Shown here piece after piece: positions 47,346 to 59,249 of a DNA stretch of 64,000 nucleotides (its first letter is position 1; every line of letters starts with the position of its first letter). Source of the DNA: Sclerodactyla briareus (Eukaryota > Echinodermata > Holothuroidea > Dendrochirotida > Sclerodactylidae). The stretch covers positions 186,001-250,000 of the forward strand of contig JAODTK010005332.1 in NCBI GenBank assembly GCA_026419785.1. Reading direction: 5' to 3'. Position numbers and translations under genes: made by a program. Below the pieces are notes generated by a model. The model was not told the origin of the DNA. It searched no databases and saw only the letters and a list, made by a program, of their open reading frames with translations.

Positions 47346-47735
47346 AGAAGGACCTTGATTTAGAGCTGAAATCTACGAAGTTCTAGGCATTTTTCTGGTG
47401 AAAAAAAACATGCATGTAGCCTTCACAATCTTTATAAGCATGCAGTGTGTCACAGCAACGTGCCTATAGTATCAAGATTTTTTCACGCAATTCATCATTC
47501 CTCTGTCATTCAATAACTGAATCATATATTTTACAACTGAGCTGCGTAATATGAAGATAATACATTATGCCCATTCGTAGGTCACGTTTCATTCAATAGA
47601 TAATATCGAATGCCAGTTCCTGAAGTCTCTGTGATTTCCATTTCTCTCTGAAATGTAAATTTTCACATCCAATCAGAAAGTAAATATTCAAATGTTTCAC
47701 ATTTCTCATCTTATATATTTGGTGTAAGGTGGAAA
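47345..47735. other. Unassigned sequence
   Basis: AT-rich, with no gene or repeat recognised. Confidence 0.45.
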
Positions 47736-47737
47736 TT

Positions 47738-47975
47738 ATTATTATTATTATTATTATTAGATATATTCAGAGAATTATTATAACTTGTACAGACTGTTTC
47801 GCTCGGGCTCGTACAGCAACAGTTTCTTAGAGACTATTCTTATTATATTATTTTCTTTTCTTTGTTTATTATATTATTATTAATATTTATTAATAATAAT
47901 GTTGTATTTTTATTATTATTATTATATTATTATTATTATTATTATTATGATTATTATTATTATTATTGAATAATG
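47738..47975. repeat. (ATT)n / AT-rich microsatellite region
   Basis: ATT arrays at 47738-47760 and 47905-47970 with related AT-rich sequence between. Confidence 0.9.
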
Positions 47976-49525
47976 CGTGCATTTTTTCCGGGATCCTTCA
48001 TTGATTGTTAGAGTAGGGATTGCCTTTTTTTAAACCTTCAGAGTGTTATCAAACAGTCTCGACTCGAATCCAAGAGGCCGCATTTTTTAGTACTTTTATT
48101 TCATTGTTTCCAATTCATGGTGTCATGCGTGCTTATGATCTACGCTAGCTAGTTTGACTCACAAAATGTGTAACCCACTAGCCAACCCAGACCAGTGATT
48201 CAGAAGTAATTCAGTTTTGATTAAGTGGCTGCTGGTTGCTCTATGTCCTACACCAGGGTCCAAGGATCCGCAATTCCTACAATAACGAAATATACAAATC
48301 ACCCTTGATACCTTTCATGCGAAACGTACCGGTCCTCAAGCTATCCAGCCACTCGATTGCAGAAAACTATGAAGTTTACTGAGTGTTCCCCGACGCGAGA
48401 AAAAGATAGCAAACAAAATTAAAATTGCCAAATACTGTCACTTTAATCGACCTTGACCTATACCTCGAGAACAGAGGTTGATAACAACTGCTCGTGGTTA
48501 ACATGCCCACGTCCCAGTTAACTGAACTAGTACAATAAATCATAACTTACGGAGAAATATAACATAAATCAAATTTAATCCATTTTTTTTTTTTTTTTTT
48601 TTTCAAAGTCGCAGATACCACAATAACTGGAAGAAGAAAATCCCCATCATAACCATGAATAATGCGAGGTTTGAAAATGTAATTTACTACCTCTGAATGC
48701 TTAATTCCCCATTTCGCAATGCACCAATTCAGTTGACGAATTGTTCGCTTTGTATAAATTACACAACGGTCACCCGGCCGTTCCAATATACTGAATTGAC
48801 GTTGGTATGTAGAATATTTAGATGAACTATCTCATGTTTTTTGTAACGCAACGTGCATGGCAGTCCTGTGTCAACGAATTCGCATCAGCTAGCCTATCGT
48901 AGGCAAGAAAGGAAATGTCCCATACACCCGTGCTGGGGGACGATTGCACTCTTTGCGTTGACAGCACTGGCCTTTTTCCACGTTCAGTTGCCATAACCTT
49001 GAATTAGCCTCCGCCGCTTGCACCAATACACTTGCGAGTACACAAACTGCATACTGCTGATACAATATTGGAATAAAAATGATCTGCTTATCGTTCCGCG
49101 TAGCTCGCACGGGGACACTTTTCAGATCGATGCGGTAAGCACTCTACAAATTCATCATGTTCCTTTTGTCCGTTCGTTTATTCGGTCGGTCGTTCGGTTC
49201 GTTTCGGTTCCGTTTCCATCCATTAAGTTACCTAGATGTGCGTCCTAAATGTGGTTTTATTCCACATGAATGCATTGTCCACGTTGTTTCTTTGAGCTGG
49301 GGTAAGGTAAATTTTCTGTCAAACACCTCACGCCAGCCTCCAGTTGCCGTTGCTGTGGAACGGGTAGCCCAGAAAGAGATTTTTCACATTTTGGGTTTCA
49401 GTTTACAATGGGTGTTGTTTCATAGTGTCATTGTCAGGTTTAACCATAATTGATTTCCAGCAGCAAGAAGAGAGTTTTATGCGGAGGTATGGGAGTGCAT
49501 GTCAGGTATAAGAAAAACATCTGTC
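47976..49525. other. Unassigned sequence
   Basis: No gene recognised. A T22 run lies at 48582-48603. The plus frame 49157-49453 (98 codons) overlaps another open frame and shows no domain. Confidence 0.45.
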
Positions 49526-49528
49526 CTG

Positions 49529-49775
49529 AAAGATGGATGTCCGTCTGCTAGCGTCCGCGACAAGCGACGCGAATTTGATGACGTCAGCCAAAATAATCTA
49601 CTGTGTATCACAACTCGTATATCCGGAATCACATACATCAAATGATTATGATATTAATTTTTATTTGGACGGAAAAAATGCGTGTAATATACAATTTGGT
49701 TTCAATTTATCGAAATTGCTGGTTGGCAGTATATTATTCACAAGATTTTTTTATTTGACGACAATCCATATTTAA
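49529..49775 (-). mobile_element. MITE copy, reversed relative to 24279
   Basis: The left plus-strand end is AAAGATGGATGTCCGTC and the right end is GACGACAATCCATATTTAAT. The interior reverse-complements to the 24279 interior (TATGTGATTCCGGATATACG, GACGTCATCAAATTCGCGTC). Open frames crossing it are incidental. Confidence 0.82.
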
Positions 49776-49779
49776 TCAT

Positions 49780-51020
49780 TTTGAAAACCGATCCTACACC
49801 TACGGCATATTTGCAGCTACCAGAACTTGGACGATGCACTTTGTTTCTCTTGTCCGGAAAGTTCCAGCTATTCGCCTGTCATCGCCTCCCCAGTTAATAT
49901 GATAGCTCAAGGTTACCAAGTTACACTGCTGTAACGTCCACATAATTACGGATATTGTTCAACACATACCGACTAATACGATTCATTATTACTTTTGGTG
50001 TTTCCTAATAACCCGATGTCTATTGTTTCCATGTTGGACTAACTGTTTTCGAAAGGCTTCACCGGTAGCCTAAAAAATGTTATTCAAAACAGTTCGATTC
50101 AAACGTAAGGCTATTATATGTGATGCTCAACTTGTATCTTTTTAATACGGACAAATGGAGGGGAGGTTCATGGGTCTTATTTATGAAGCACCTTTGTTAA
50201 TTTTGTTCATACAAATCGCAGAACTCTCATTCCCATTGACACTTTGCCCACGCCATAATTCTGAGAAATTTGGGCACTAAAAACAAAATAAACAGAAAGC
50301 CAAACAGCACCCTTGCTTTTTCGCTCTCCAAATTTCACGATTTTTTGTTATTTTTTCCGCGATTTCTCATCTCACCTTTCGTACGCCTATGACCGATAAA
50401 TTCGCGCTCTCCCCACTCTTGGAAATGTTCCATTTTTACAGGTCGTCTTTGATGCAATTTGTGCAGTTTAGCTTCGTTCCGAAAATAATTTTGCATTTTC
50501 ACTCGCCTCAGATGCTATTGGCTGTTTGATCTTGTGTTTTTTTTGTTGTTTTTTTTTGTTTTCTGCGGAATGTGCTGATCACAAGGGTATCAGTAAGTGC
50601 CCTTCGTTGGGAGGTGGTCGAAATCTCACTTTTCAGGACCGTCAGTCCTACTCCAGTTATTCAAAAAAAATTCCTTCTAGATGACCTAGTTATAGATGTT
50701 CTTTCGGGTCCGTTCCCGCTTCTTTCGACGCAAATCTTCCAAAAAAGATCGCCCGAAAATTATAAAGTTTTCTCGAATCCATTGATTTCACAGGTGACGC
50801 GTACGCGACTACGCCACAGCGTCGATGCGCGCCGAAACCTTCGTCCAATTGATTTACTTTGTTGTTTATCTTATCTTGATTTCATTTTCTCTATCCATTT
50901 CGGCTGTGTTCTTTTGTTAGCAGCTTCTGTCAGAATTGGAGGGCTATAAGAAGGGGGACGGAGGCTGATGCCAAGGACTTTAATTTTGTATATTTCGTCA
51001 TATGCATAAATTACAAAATT
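49780..51020. other. Unassigned sequence
   Basis: A 125-codon plus frame (50572-50949) has no domain resemblance. Nothing else recognised. Confidence 0.45.
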
Positions 51021-51026
51021 GCACTG

Positions 51027-51052
51027 ACCCCCCCCCCCCCAAAAAAAAAAAA
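51027..51052. repeat. Poly-C then poly-A tract
   Basis: C run followed directly by A run; homopolymers only. Confidence 0.9.
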
Positions 51053-51679
51053 GAATCTTGACTCTCATACATATTTTTCGAGCTATTCCCGCATTGGTTG
51101 TGTTTGAATCTAATCCCTACCCTAATCTCGAATCCTAGCAAATCATAATTGATTCTTATCAATATCGCCAGCAATCACGGTGGCCGTTGTAAATCTGCTG
51201 TGCTTGTTAATCGACGAAAGAGGTATGTTTGGACATTTCGGACATTATCTGATATTGTTTGATATAAAAATGGAAATTCCGCAATCTGACTGAAATGAGA
51301 AAGTGGAAATAGCATGAAAACGATGATGTTGAAAAAAGGGTTTCAGACTCGAGGGGGGGGGTGAGATGGGGTGGTTGGCGGGGGAGGAATAGTACATTTT
51401 TGAATAGTTTACCAACTGTAGTTATTGCATTGTTCTCTACTGACTCTGCATGTTTGTATTGTTTAGCTGGAAATTTTCTTAGAAACTGTCACACTTATTT
51501 TTAAATCACCTTTGTTAACAATAACATCTTTTTCCAGTACTCTGCTCAGCCACTCCATCAAACTACAGCGTATTTCCCAAAATCGATAAGTTTTCTGTCG
51601 TTTACTTTCGTTGAGTTCCTTCTGGGAATAGCCTGTCTGATCTCAGCGTTGAACTATGGGTTGTGTTCGGTTTCATCCT

Positions 51680-51930
51680 CTAACCTTCGGTGCCGCAGGT
51701 TTGATCAACATATTCAAACGAAACGCAACATGCGTAGTATTCCCTTGCTTCTTACATTGTGATTTCGGATTAGACTGACTTCGCTTCGCGGACTAGATCG
51801 ATGCAGGGACAAGGTTCTGATCTATTGCCAAGTATGAACTCTACACATTCAGCCAGCTACATATGTCTATACATAGTTTTCCAGATGACTTTGTGCCAGA
51901 CCCAAATTTACAATAGGGTCATTTACTTCA
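51680..51930 (+). repeat. Interspersed repeat shared with 26600-26870
   Basis: Second copy; see the 26.6-kb entry for shared blocks. It is flanked upstream by unassigned sequence with a G9 run at 51353-51361. Confidence 0.6.
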
Positions 51931-51934
51931 CATA

Positions 51935-53075
51935 GACCTACATACGGTAAAGCGGAGTACTTGAGACAGTTGTCCAGAGGTCTTCGCTTCATTGCCGAAG
52001 GCAAATGTATCCATGCAGTCATGTCCCGTGGGTATGTGTTTTCTCTCACACGCATTTCCTATGTCCTCTGTAAAGGTTAAAAACAGTCTCTGAAACACAG
52101 ATGAATTTCAAATCTTTAAATATTTTCGCAACGAAACATTCGCGGTTGGCGTAATGGAGAATTTAGTTCGTCGGTACGAACTACTTCTGGTGACCTACAT
52201 GACTTTCTTTGACCTTTTGATCAGGTCAGTTCCTTCGTACGCTGACTCGTCGTGATGCATTGCAACGAACCAATAAGTCAATGGCACTGACGTATTAAAA
52301 CACTTTCCATCACACGCTATCTCCATTATGTCCCTCTGTAAAGGGTGAAGCAGCTACCAAAAGCTGATGAAGTTTTATGTTCGACATTAACCTCTCGGCA
52401 TTGAAACATTTTGGATGAGTACGTTCCGTTAGGCAAGTTCGGTTCGTCTGGTGGCTACCACTATACCCAACTTCCATGTACACAAGTGTACAATGCAGTG
52501 ATTGCAGTATATCAGCCATTCACATATATTTCACTGGGTCCCGGAATTGTCCCAGTAGCCAGCTGTTGTGGTTATTTTGTCCCATGTCCCAGTCAGGACA
52601 CCGAATAACTTGAACTGCCTCATGAAATCCTTCTGAAGGGCTCAGTGGTATAGCCACACTCCTTCTCCCAATCTATGTTAGACTTGTGATAAACTGTTCA
52701 TTCGTTTACCCCGCAACCCTCTTGTACACTTCCTGTTGCTAGTCAGTCAAGTGGAGAGGGTGGCCATGAGCCTAGCTGAGGGGGAACATCAATGAAGCCC
52801 TATCCCCCACTTCAACAAAATCCCCTTCCACCCCGCCACCTCTTTCGGTCTGTTTTGTTGAGAGGCCCGGGTTCGAGTATGCATACTGTAAATATTCAGT
52901 AATTCCCCTCCCACCTCAGGCGATTCCAGATACCCCCTGTGCGGTGGTGATCCCTCATGGCTTCATTGTAAATTGTTTTCTGCCGGTTCAAAATGTGCCA
53001 ACATTATGCATGCTTAGGTTGGCAACTGTTTTCCTCACTTAGTGTCGCACAGGTCTTGGTGTTTTTTTGGTGTGC
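51935..53075. other. Unassigned sequence
   Basis: No gene recognised. GGCTCAGTGGTATAGCC (52637) and GGGTTCGAGTATGC (52867) look like A and B boxes but are 230 bp apart. Confidence 0.4.
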
Positions 53076-53185
53076 ATGCGGAGTCTAGTGTTTTAGCGCC
53101 AGGATTTCCCCGACGGTGGGTTCGAGTTCCCGACTGGGGTCCAGGTCCCGACGAGCCTCACCCCACCCCTATGTCCAACCACATT
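53075..53185 (+). repeat. tRNA-like sequence, probable SINE head
   Basis: GCGGAGTCTAGTGTTTTAGC (A box) and GTGGGTTCGAGTTCCCGAC (canonical B box GGTTCGAGTTCCC, 53118-53131) are about 37 bp apart, as in tRNA genes. The downstream sequence ends in T- and A-rich stretches. Acceptor-stem pairing is poor, so it is a SINE head rather than a tRNA. Confidence 0.6.
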
Positions 53186-53579
53186 TTTTTATGTTTTTCG
53201 CTTATCGCTTTTTTTGTTTTTTCAAATTAATAACAACAAAAAGATTATGAATATAGCATGACTAAGCATCCCCCTCACTCATGCCGCTTAGTAGAATAGG
53301 GTCCGGTATTCCCGATGCGAAAATGCCTGGGCACTGAGGGTATTGCGTCGTGATAGCACACCACTTACACAAAAAGCGAAACAGTATAGACGGCCCAGCG
53401 ATCATCCTCCCCAACATTTCTAATATAGAATTGTGTATCCTATTCATCTATGTCCTACCGTGCACTCCTGTGAGTATGTATAAGGGTAGATGATGGATAC
53501 GCTGATCTGTAGCTTGAGGGAGTAACCTTGCCCATATTATGGAAGATTATAGGCGCACGAAGCGCGCCGAAAATTTGTA

Positions 53580-53650
53580 TTCCTCGACGGGCGGGGGGGG
53601 GGCATCCCACCCTTCCCCACCCCCCTCCCCGCTGGCGCCACCCTTTCAGG
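53580..53650 (-). repeat. GGTGGCGCCAGCGGGG/G-run transposon-end motif
   Basis: On the minus strand: CTGAAAGGGTGGCGCCAGCG then G-rich blocks. The plus strand carries a separate G10. Related to the 2220 and 35264 motifs. Confidence 0.45.
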
Positions 53651-55005
53651 CATCTCGAAATCTCGGCTAATAGTAGCAAAACCATTCATTGATATTCGCT
53701 AGCGATTACAAAAAAGAAAAAGATATCTTTATCTTCATCTGGGTCAATGACATTTACACATGAATTGTGTGTTGGTAAGTACATTTTTCTGCTACTTGCC
53801 CTGCTCAAATTTATTCGATTCTAGATGATCTCGAAGTCTCCTTTCGTTTCATAAGTTGAATATTACTCATGAAATGCAAGGAATCACTACGTATACTACG
53901 CATGTAGAAAAGGGAATGTTAAATCCAAGTCATTTTCATGTATTATGTAGGATCTCATATACATTGGTTATACAGAATTCTTTGTTTTTCCCTTGTCTCA
54001 TGTATAATATATTTGTTTAGAGGGACTGGATTGTTTTTTTATATCTTTTTTTAAGAAAGCAGCCCTAAACGGTGTGAGTCTCCCAAAATATAAATCACTT
54101 TCACCATAACAAAGTGTTGCCTAGCACGGGTAATAGAACGTACTGAATGTATGGGGAAAATGTGTCAAGTTACACCTCAGGTTAAGAAGGATTTCCCACA
54201 TTATTTGATGTAACCGAGATTCAAGTGGAATGATTCACAAAGCTCCACTACTATAGAGATGTAGCTGAAGCCGGCCTCGGCCTCGAGTTTGCTCACCTCG
54301 TTTCGGCCTCGAGGCTGCCATATATACATCGTCAGAAATATGCTTGGCCTCGTCTTGGCCGGCCTCGGCTAAACAATGGTTTTCAATGCAATATCCTCAA
54401 ATTAGACTCCAACTCCACATCTAGGATTCTTCGTGACGTTATCCCAGGGAATTCTTAATACCAGCGGATCCACGAATTTCATTGATAAATCTATAGGCAA
54501 CATTTGAAGCCTACTTTACGTCTAAGGTGCTGGGCAATTATGAAACGAATACCTTCCGAATGAAAGTCACAAGATTGATAAGCCTTTTGCTTCACCCAAT
54601 CGGAAAAAATCAAAAAATTGGAAGATCATTATGACACGGCGTCAAATCGTCGCAAATCTCCAAGAAATTTACGTGAGAGAATGTCGCGAAATACCATTTG
54701 TTTGATCAGTTCAATTTCCCTGCAAGTTTTTTTTTTTTTTTTCTCTCCAGTAGTCAAACCAATCACCCTGATTGTCATATTGTGGCACCATGAGAGGAAA
54801 TTAATCATTATGTATCGCTGGCAGTGCATGTAACTGGCAGCTGTGCTGATTACAACGAAAACTGTGATTTGGCTGAGATCCGACCAGGCTCCAACATAGC
54901 AATTGATTCGACACGTTACACTTTTGCAGTGTTATCATATCCTCGACCTACTACCATTATGCAAGACGTTTTAACATCTACCTCCCAATTTTCACTTTGT
55001 TGTAA
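53650..55005. other. Unassigned sequence
   Basis: No gene recognised. A short GGCCTCG-rich segment (54275-54375) repeats CGGCCTCG and GGCCTCGAG words; T17 at 54727-54743. Confidence 0.45.
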
Positions 55006-55010
55006 ATTTG

Positions 55011-55235
55011 CTTCCACTTAGGTGGAATCAATTCGCTAAGTTTGACTTCAATTTAACCTGAGTCCGAATTGATTTAATTTTATCGAATTAAGTCCACTTG
55101 CTTGAGAGGTATTCCACCTAAGTGGATTCCATTTAACTTAGGTTTGAAGAAGCCATGCCCTATTTCTTAGTCTTAATTGTTTGCCGCAGTTAAATTCATT
55201 TGACTTAAGTTAAACTTACTTAAGTGGAATTGAAT
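55011..55235. repeat. Palindrome-rich ~225-bp element, imperfect inverted ends
   Basis: CTTCCACTTAGGTGGAAT near 55011 and ATTCCACCTAAGTGGATTCC near 55109 are reverse complements. The end (TTAAGTGGAATTGAATTTC) reverse-complements to a sequence close to the start, with shared TAAGTTTGACTT / TAAGTTTAACTT words. A foldback MITE or degenerate satellite is possible; the class is not determined. Confidence 0.6.
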
Positions 55236-55359
55236 TTCTGTCTCCTTCGTGGGAATACGACAAACTCCTATATACTTGCTCTAAACGGCCAAGCTGACAG
55301 GGCCAGTCCTGTACTCGCAGCTTGGTCAGTAGAACCCAACTGGACAACGATTTGATTGG

Positions 55360-55425
55360 GGTCGAGCGGTCATGAACCCACGGCATCATGTTTGGGAGTC
55401 GCAGGTGCTACCAAGTGCTTCTCCG
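55360..55425 (-). repeat. tRNA-like sequence, possible SINE head
   Basis: On the minus strand: CACTTGGTAGCACCTGCGAC (A-box-like TGGTAGCACCTG), then GTGGGTTCATGACCGC (B-box-like GGTTCATGACC) about 25-30 bp on. Confidence 0.4.
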
Positions 55426-55429
55426 GTCT

Positions 55430-56140
55430 AAGTTCATTCCTTCACACGAAATCGAAGAACAGAATAAAATTTCGTCAATATATGGCTAATACAGACCTTT
55501 TTTCTTCAAATATTTCCAGATTCCCCGAAATTATCTGAAATGATCTCCGTCCCCGAATCCTGAAGAACGCCCAATTTCCCGAATTTCGAGTACGAGCTTA
55601 AATACTATGCTAACCACGTTGAGCCATACGCTCGACTGGTTTTCAAGGTATTCATCATCACATGGACACGTAAGCACTAGGGCATATTTAGCATACTATA
55701 GTCAGATAGGGTCGGTGCTGATTCAGTAACGATATAGTAATTTGTCGTTCATTTGTCGTAAAAGTACCAAAAAGTGCTCCCAACGAACGGGCACATTCGT
55801 ATTTCTTAGTCGAAGACTGAATCCTAGTACATGAAAGCTGAATTTGCCTACATTCCCAAACTCGTGGCTAGATTGGCTGTCCGAATTACGTGTGTGCTGT
55901 CCAATATTTGGTTGGTGCATTGTTTGCCATTCATCTCAACTAAAAGCCAGCTGCCTGCCGTATGTCCTGCATGCCCTTCAAAGTAAGGGTCGAGAGATGT
56001 CTTTTTTGTCGTTCCATGAGGCCGTGAAAACGGTATAATGTTAAAATCTTGGTGTTTCATGAACGAGTTCACAAAAATCGTTCGCGGGAGCGGAGTAAAT
56101 CCTTCTTTCTCCCGATGGCTAATGTGTCTTTCATAACTGG
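55430..56140. other. Unassigned sequence
   Basis: No gene or repeat recognised. Confidence 0.45.
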
Positions 56141-56144
56141 AAAA

Positions 56145-56232
56145 CTAGTCCCATAGTGGTAAAGAACGGCTATGTGGTCAAAATATAAAACATCAATCGG
56201 CTAAAGTCCGGGATTCAAATCCATGGTTTGTC
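56145..56232 (+). repeat. tRNA-like sequence, possible SINE head
   Basis: CCCATAGTGGTAAAGAACGG (A-box-like) and GGGATTCAAATCCATGG (B box GGATTCAAATCC, 56210-56222) are at near-tRNA spacing. Confidence 0.5.
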
Positions 56233-56239
56233 ATACTAT

Positions 56240-57930
56240 CAATAAATACATCCAGTACAGCCTATACAATACTGTTGTTAACTTTCATAGGCGCCCCACA
56301 ACTAAAGAGGGTTATGGGTGTAAGCCGACGGGTTCAGATTGATACAAAAACATCCATCTACCGATTTGATAATCTAACGACACGCTGTGTGGCCTGCCTC
56401 TCTAGCTCACAATAATTGTTGACCTTTGACCTAGTTCACCTTCTTCACACAATACGTATATGATACAGCATGATCATGTAACTAACCTAGTAGACCGTCA
56501 TCATTACCCGTGATTCCGTTGTCTACGTGGTTGTGGGCCCGTCAAACTACCTCTTTATTCAAAATATTATGTCATTGCCTCATATCGTCTCCTGCTCAAA
56601 TTGAGAGTTCGGGTAGCACCCGCATGTCATGAAGTGGAATTCAAATAGGAGGAGCGGGTTGTTGTACTGGGCGTGTCTTGCCCGAAAGTCCACCGGTGGT
56701 GTTCGCTAAGTTTTAGGGTTTTTTGGCCCTTTACTCTTGGCCTATCGTAACGATCTGGATGATTCTGTGCAACATAGAGTTCAAACCTTCGCGACCGACT
56801 ACAGCTACAGTTGTATCGGTAAGTGGTTTGAAATTGTAATGGTGCATTTCTTCAGGAGGGAATTTAGCCTCCGATTACCCCCTAAGGGCATTTTTTGTCA
56901 ACGCGATGGACCAAAGTGGTGTTGTGATTATCCTCCTACCCTTCCTTTAATTGAATAGTAGATAAACATATTCGTGCGGTAACTGCAATGAAAGATATCC
57001 TGCGTATTTTTATTCTATTTTGGAGACTTCTGAGCAGCGCGCGGAAGTTTATGGAGAAGGTAATTGGATTCTCGCTTGAACAAACGCAATTTCCGTTTTG
57101 TTTGCAATAAGATAGTATGCCAGGGGTTGTTTAGGAGTTGTAGGACCTAAACTGGATGGAGAATACTGGGGAATTCCATGCAAATGTGCATGGAATCTTT
57201 AATTCGCGAACGAGACGTTGTATTGAAACTCCAAAGAAGAGGCTCCCATAATAATCCTTGTCGGCGAGAATGATTCGTCGTATGTAAAAGGAAAGAATAC
57301 TAACGGTCTCAGGCCTCGTCGTCTACTGTCCTTCTAAATGTGTGTCTATCGTCTAGAGTTTGGGGTGAACGTTGCAGAGCTTTTCCTACGTAATTATTGT
57401 TTACATGAATGTTAATTCGTGACTCTAATGATTTTTGAGTGACAATTCCTTTGATTGTGTGAATTTTCAATGGATAAGTAAAGTTGCTTTCTTTTACTTT
57501 CATCAAACGTTTCGTTACGGTAACTATTTGGCATTCTCTCTATTTCAGGTTATTATGTTTTTACTATTCAGTGGTTATTGGAGGGGGCTCGGGAAAGATT
57601 CGCACTCATGGCGCCCGATTCCCCCCTCCCTAAAATGAGTTGAAAATAATCAGACATTTGGAGTGTTCCTCTCGCAAAGGTGACCTGAGTGTATTAGCCT
57701 ACCCGCAGATGTTTGTTTGATCTAAGAGTGTAATGTTTTTCTTCTCTTGGGTCGTTGGCTCTCAGTGCGTTCCTGAGGACTCTTCTTTTCGTTACGCTAC
57801 TTTAGTCACTAAACTTGAATTCATTTTGGGTTTGTAAATTCTTGTTATATCCTAAACTAATTCCGGGACATAATTCCTACTTTGTTCATCCCCCTGGATC
57901 GACGGGGCAACCCAGTTACTCGACCACCTT
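56240..57930. other. Unassigned sequence
   Basis: No gene recognised; only short open frames. Confidence 0.45.
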
Positions 57931-57942
57931 CAACGAGACCTT

Positions 57943-58110
57943 CATTTCAGGCAATTTCAAATTTTCCTGCAGATCCGAGTTTTGGCCTACGACTATCCCA
58001 CGAGAGCAGGATGCATCGGTCTACACCCTCTGGTGCCATCTTCGACCAGGGCTAGTGTGCTGGCCACTTCCACACACTTCGATAATGTGTAACTTAACGA
58101 GCCAGAGCGG
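57943..58110 (+). other. Possible exon-like segment with good splice signals, unassigned
   Basis: CCTTCATTTCAG (a plausible acceptor, ending about 57951) and CCAGAGCGGGTAAGTTGA (a strong donor near 58110) bracket about 160 bp. One frame through it is open (NFKFSCRSEFWPTTIPRE and onward), but I recognise no domain and other frames are also partly open. It could be chance. Confidence 0.2.
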
Positions 58111-58609
58111 GTAAGTTGAAAACCTCTAATAAAATTGTTATAACCTAGAATTATAAAATGCGAGGGGGGCGTGCCCGAAGTACAGAGAGGGTGGAGATCA
58201 CAGCGGGGGTAAAACGTGACACGAGACGACTGAATCTGCAGCCGTTCCATACATATTTAATACAGGAGTCGATTCCACTAGATGACCGACTTGACATGGG
58301 TGCCGATCCAGCTAACTAACTAATCAATGGTACAAGCACCCGAGCCGGCGTCCTCTCCACCACAACTGCCACACTCACATAGCAAAATAGATTCATAACA
58401 ACTAGATCTATCCTACATGAATATGCAGTAGCCATCACATGCAATAATTGCTACCAAATTCATTCCTAAAACCAGTCGTCTTACATACTCCTATGGTACG
58501 AAATCAGGTGATTTTTCGGTTTCTTCTGCAGGGAAAACCTAACCTGGAGTAGTGTGCTTAACGCGCGGAATGGTACCTGTATTTTTGGCTTGATTAGACG
58601 TCACTTCAG

Positions 58610-58905
58610 TTTTTCTTTGTAAAGTAGGGGTCATTGCCTCAGCTTCGTTGTAAACGCTGTAGATTGACATTCGGAATAACTCCTCCCCGAGAAGTATTAA
58701 TATTAATGAGTGGAATAGCCTTCCTGAAATGTTGTTCTGAAATGCATTCAAGACATCTTGTTTTAGTTTTCAGGATTGTTGGCGTAATTCTTTCACATCT
58801 GGATGTCCTTCTCTTTGGGATGTGTGTCTCCGGGGTCTCTCATGAGGATTTTTGTCCTTTCTTGACCTTTTTTTCACTAACTAAACAACTAAACTAAACT
58901 AAATA
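58610..58905 (+). mobile_element. LINE 3' end fragment
   Basis: CKRCRLTFG and NEWNSLPEM (near 58690-58725) correspond to the terminal 'F..R.I.EWNSLP' of CR1-like ORF2. The segment aligns with the reverse complement of 46.9-47.1 kb (CAGCTTCG-GTAAACG, ACATTCGGAA). The tail AACTAAACTAAACTAAATAA (near 58885) is a short 3' tandem. Frames are broken. Confidence 0.72.
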
Positions 58906-58958
58906 ACCTCCGACTTAGAATCAGCGCATTGAATATTCGCGCAGCACACCATTCTAGC

Positions 58959-59200
58959 CCCGCACTTTGAGTTGTATTTGTCCATAACGATCTCTACCCA
59001 GATAGTATTAACGTATGACAATCTTTACCTAACTCTTCTTTATATAGGCAATGGCTGCAACAATGTATTCGTAATCCGCGACATGCTACAGCCGCACTTT
59101 CAAGTTGGTATTTGTCATAACGATCTCATACCCACACTCTCTAATGGCATACTGCAACAATGTATACGTAATTCCTTTACATGCGTATTTGTATCTGATG
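58959..59200. repeat. Two-copy tandem duplication, ~130-bp period
   Basis: CCGCACTTTGAGTTGTATTT at 58962 and CCGCACTTTCAAGTTGGTAT at 59094; CATAACGATCTC in both; TGCAACAATGTATTCGTAAT at about 59056 and TGCAACAATGTATACGTAAT at about 59153. Confidence 0.8.
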
Positions 59201-59249
59201 ATATCACCGACTATATCCTTCTTCCTTCTCATGTGATTTCGCTCAATAT

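Noticed and set aside
52637..52880. tRNA gene or SINE from GGCTCAGTGGTATAGCC plus GGGTTCGAGTATGC
   Set aside because: The two boxes are about 230 bp apart, too far for a tRNA-type promoter.
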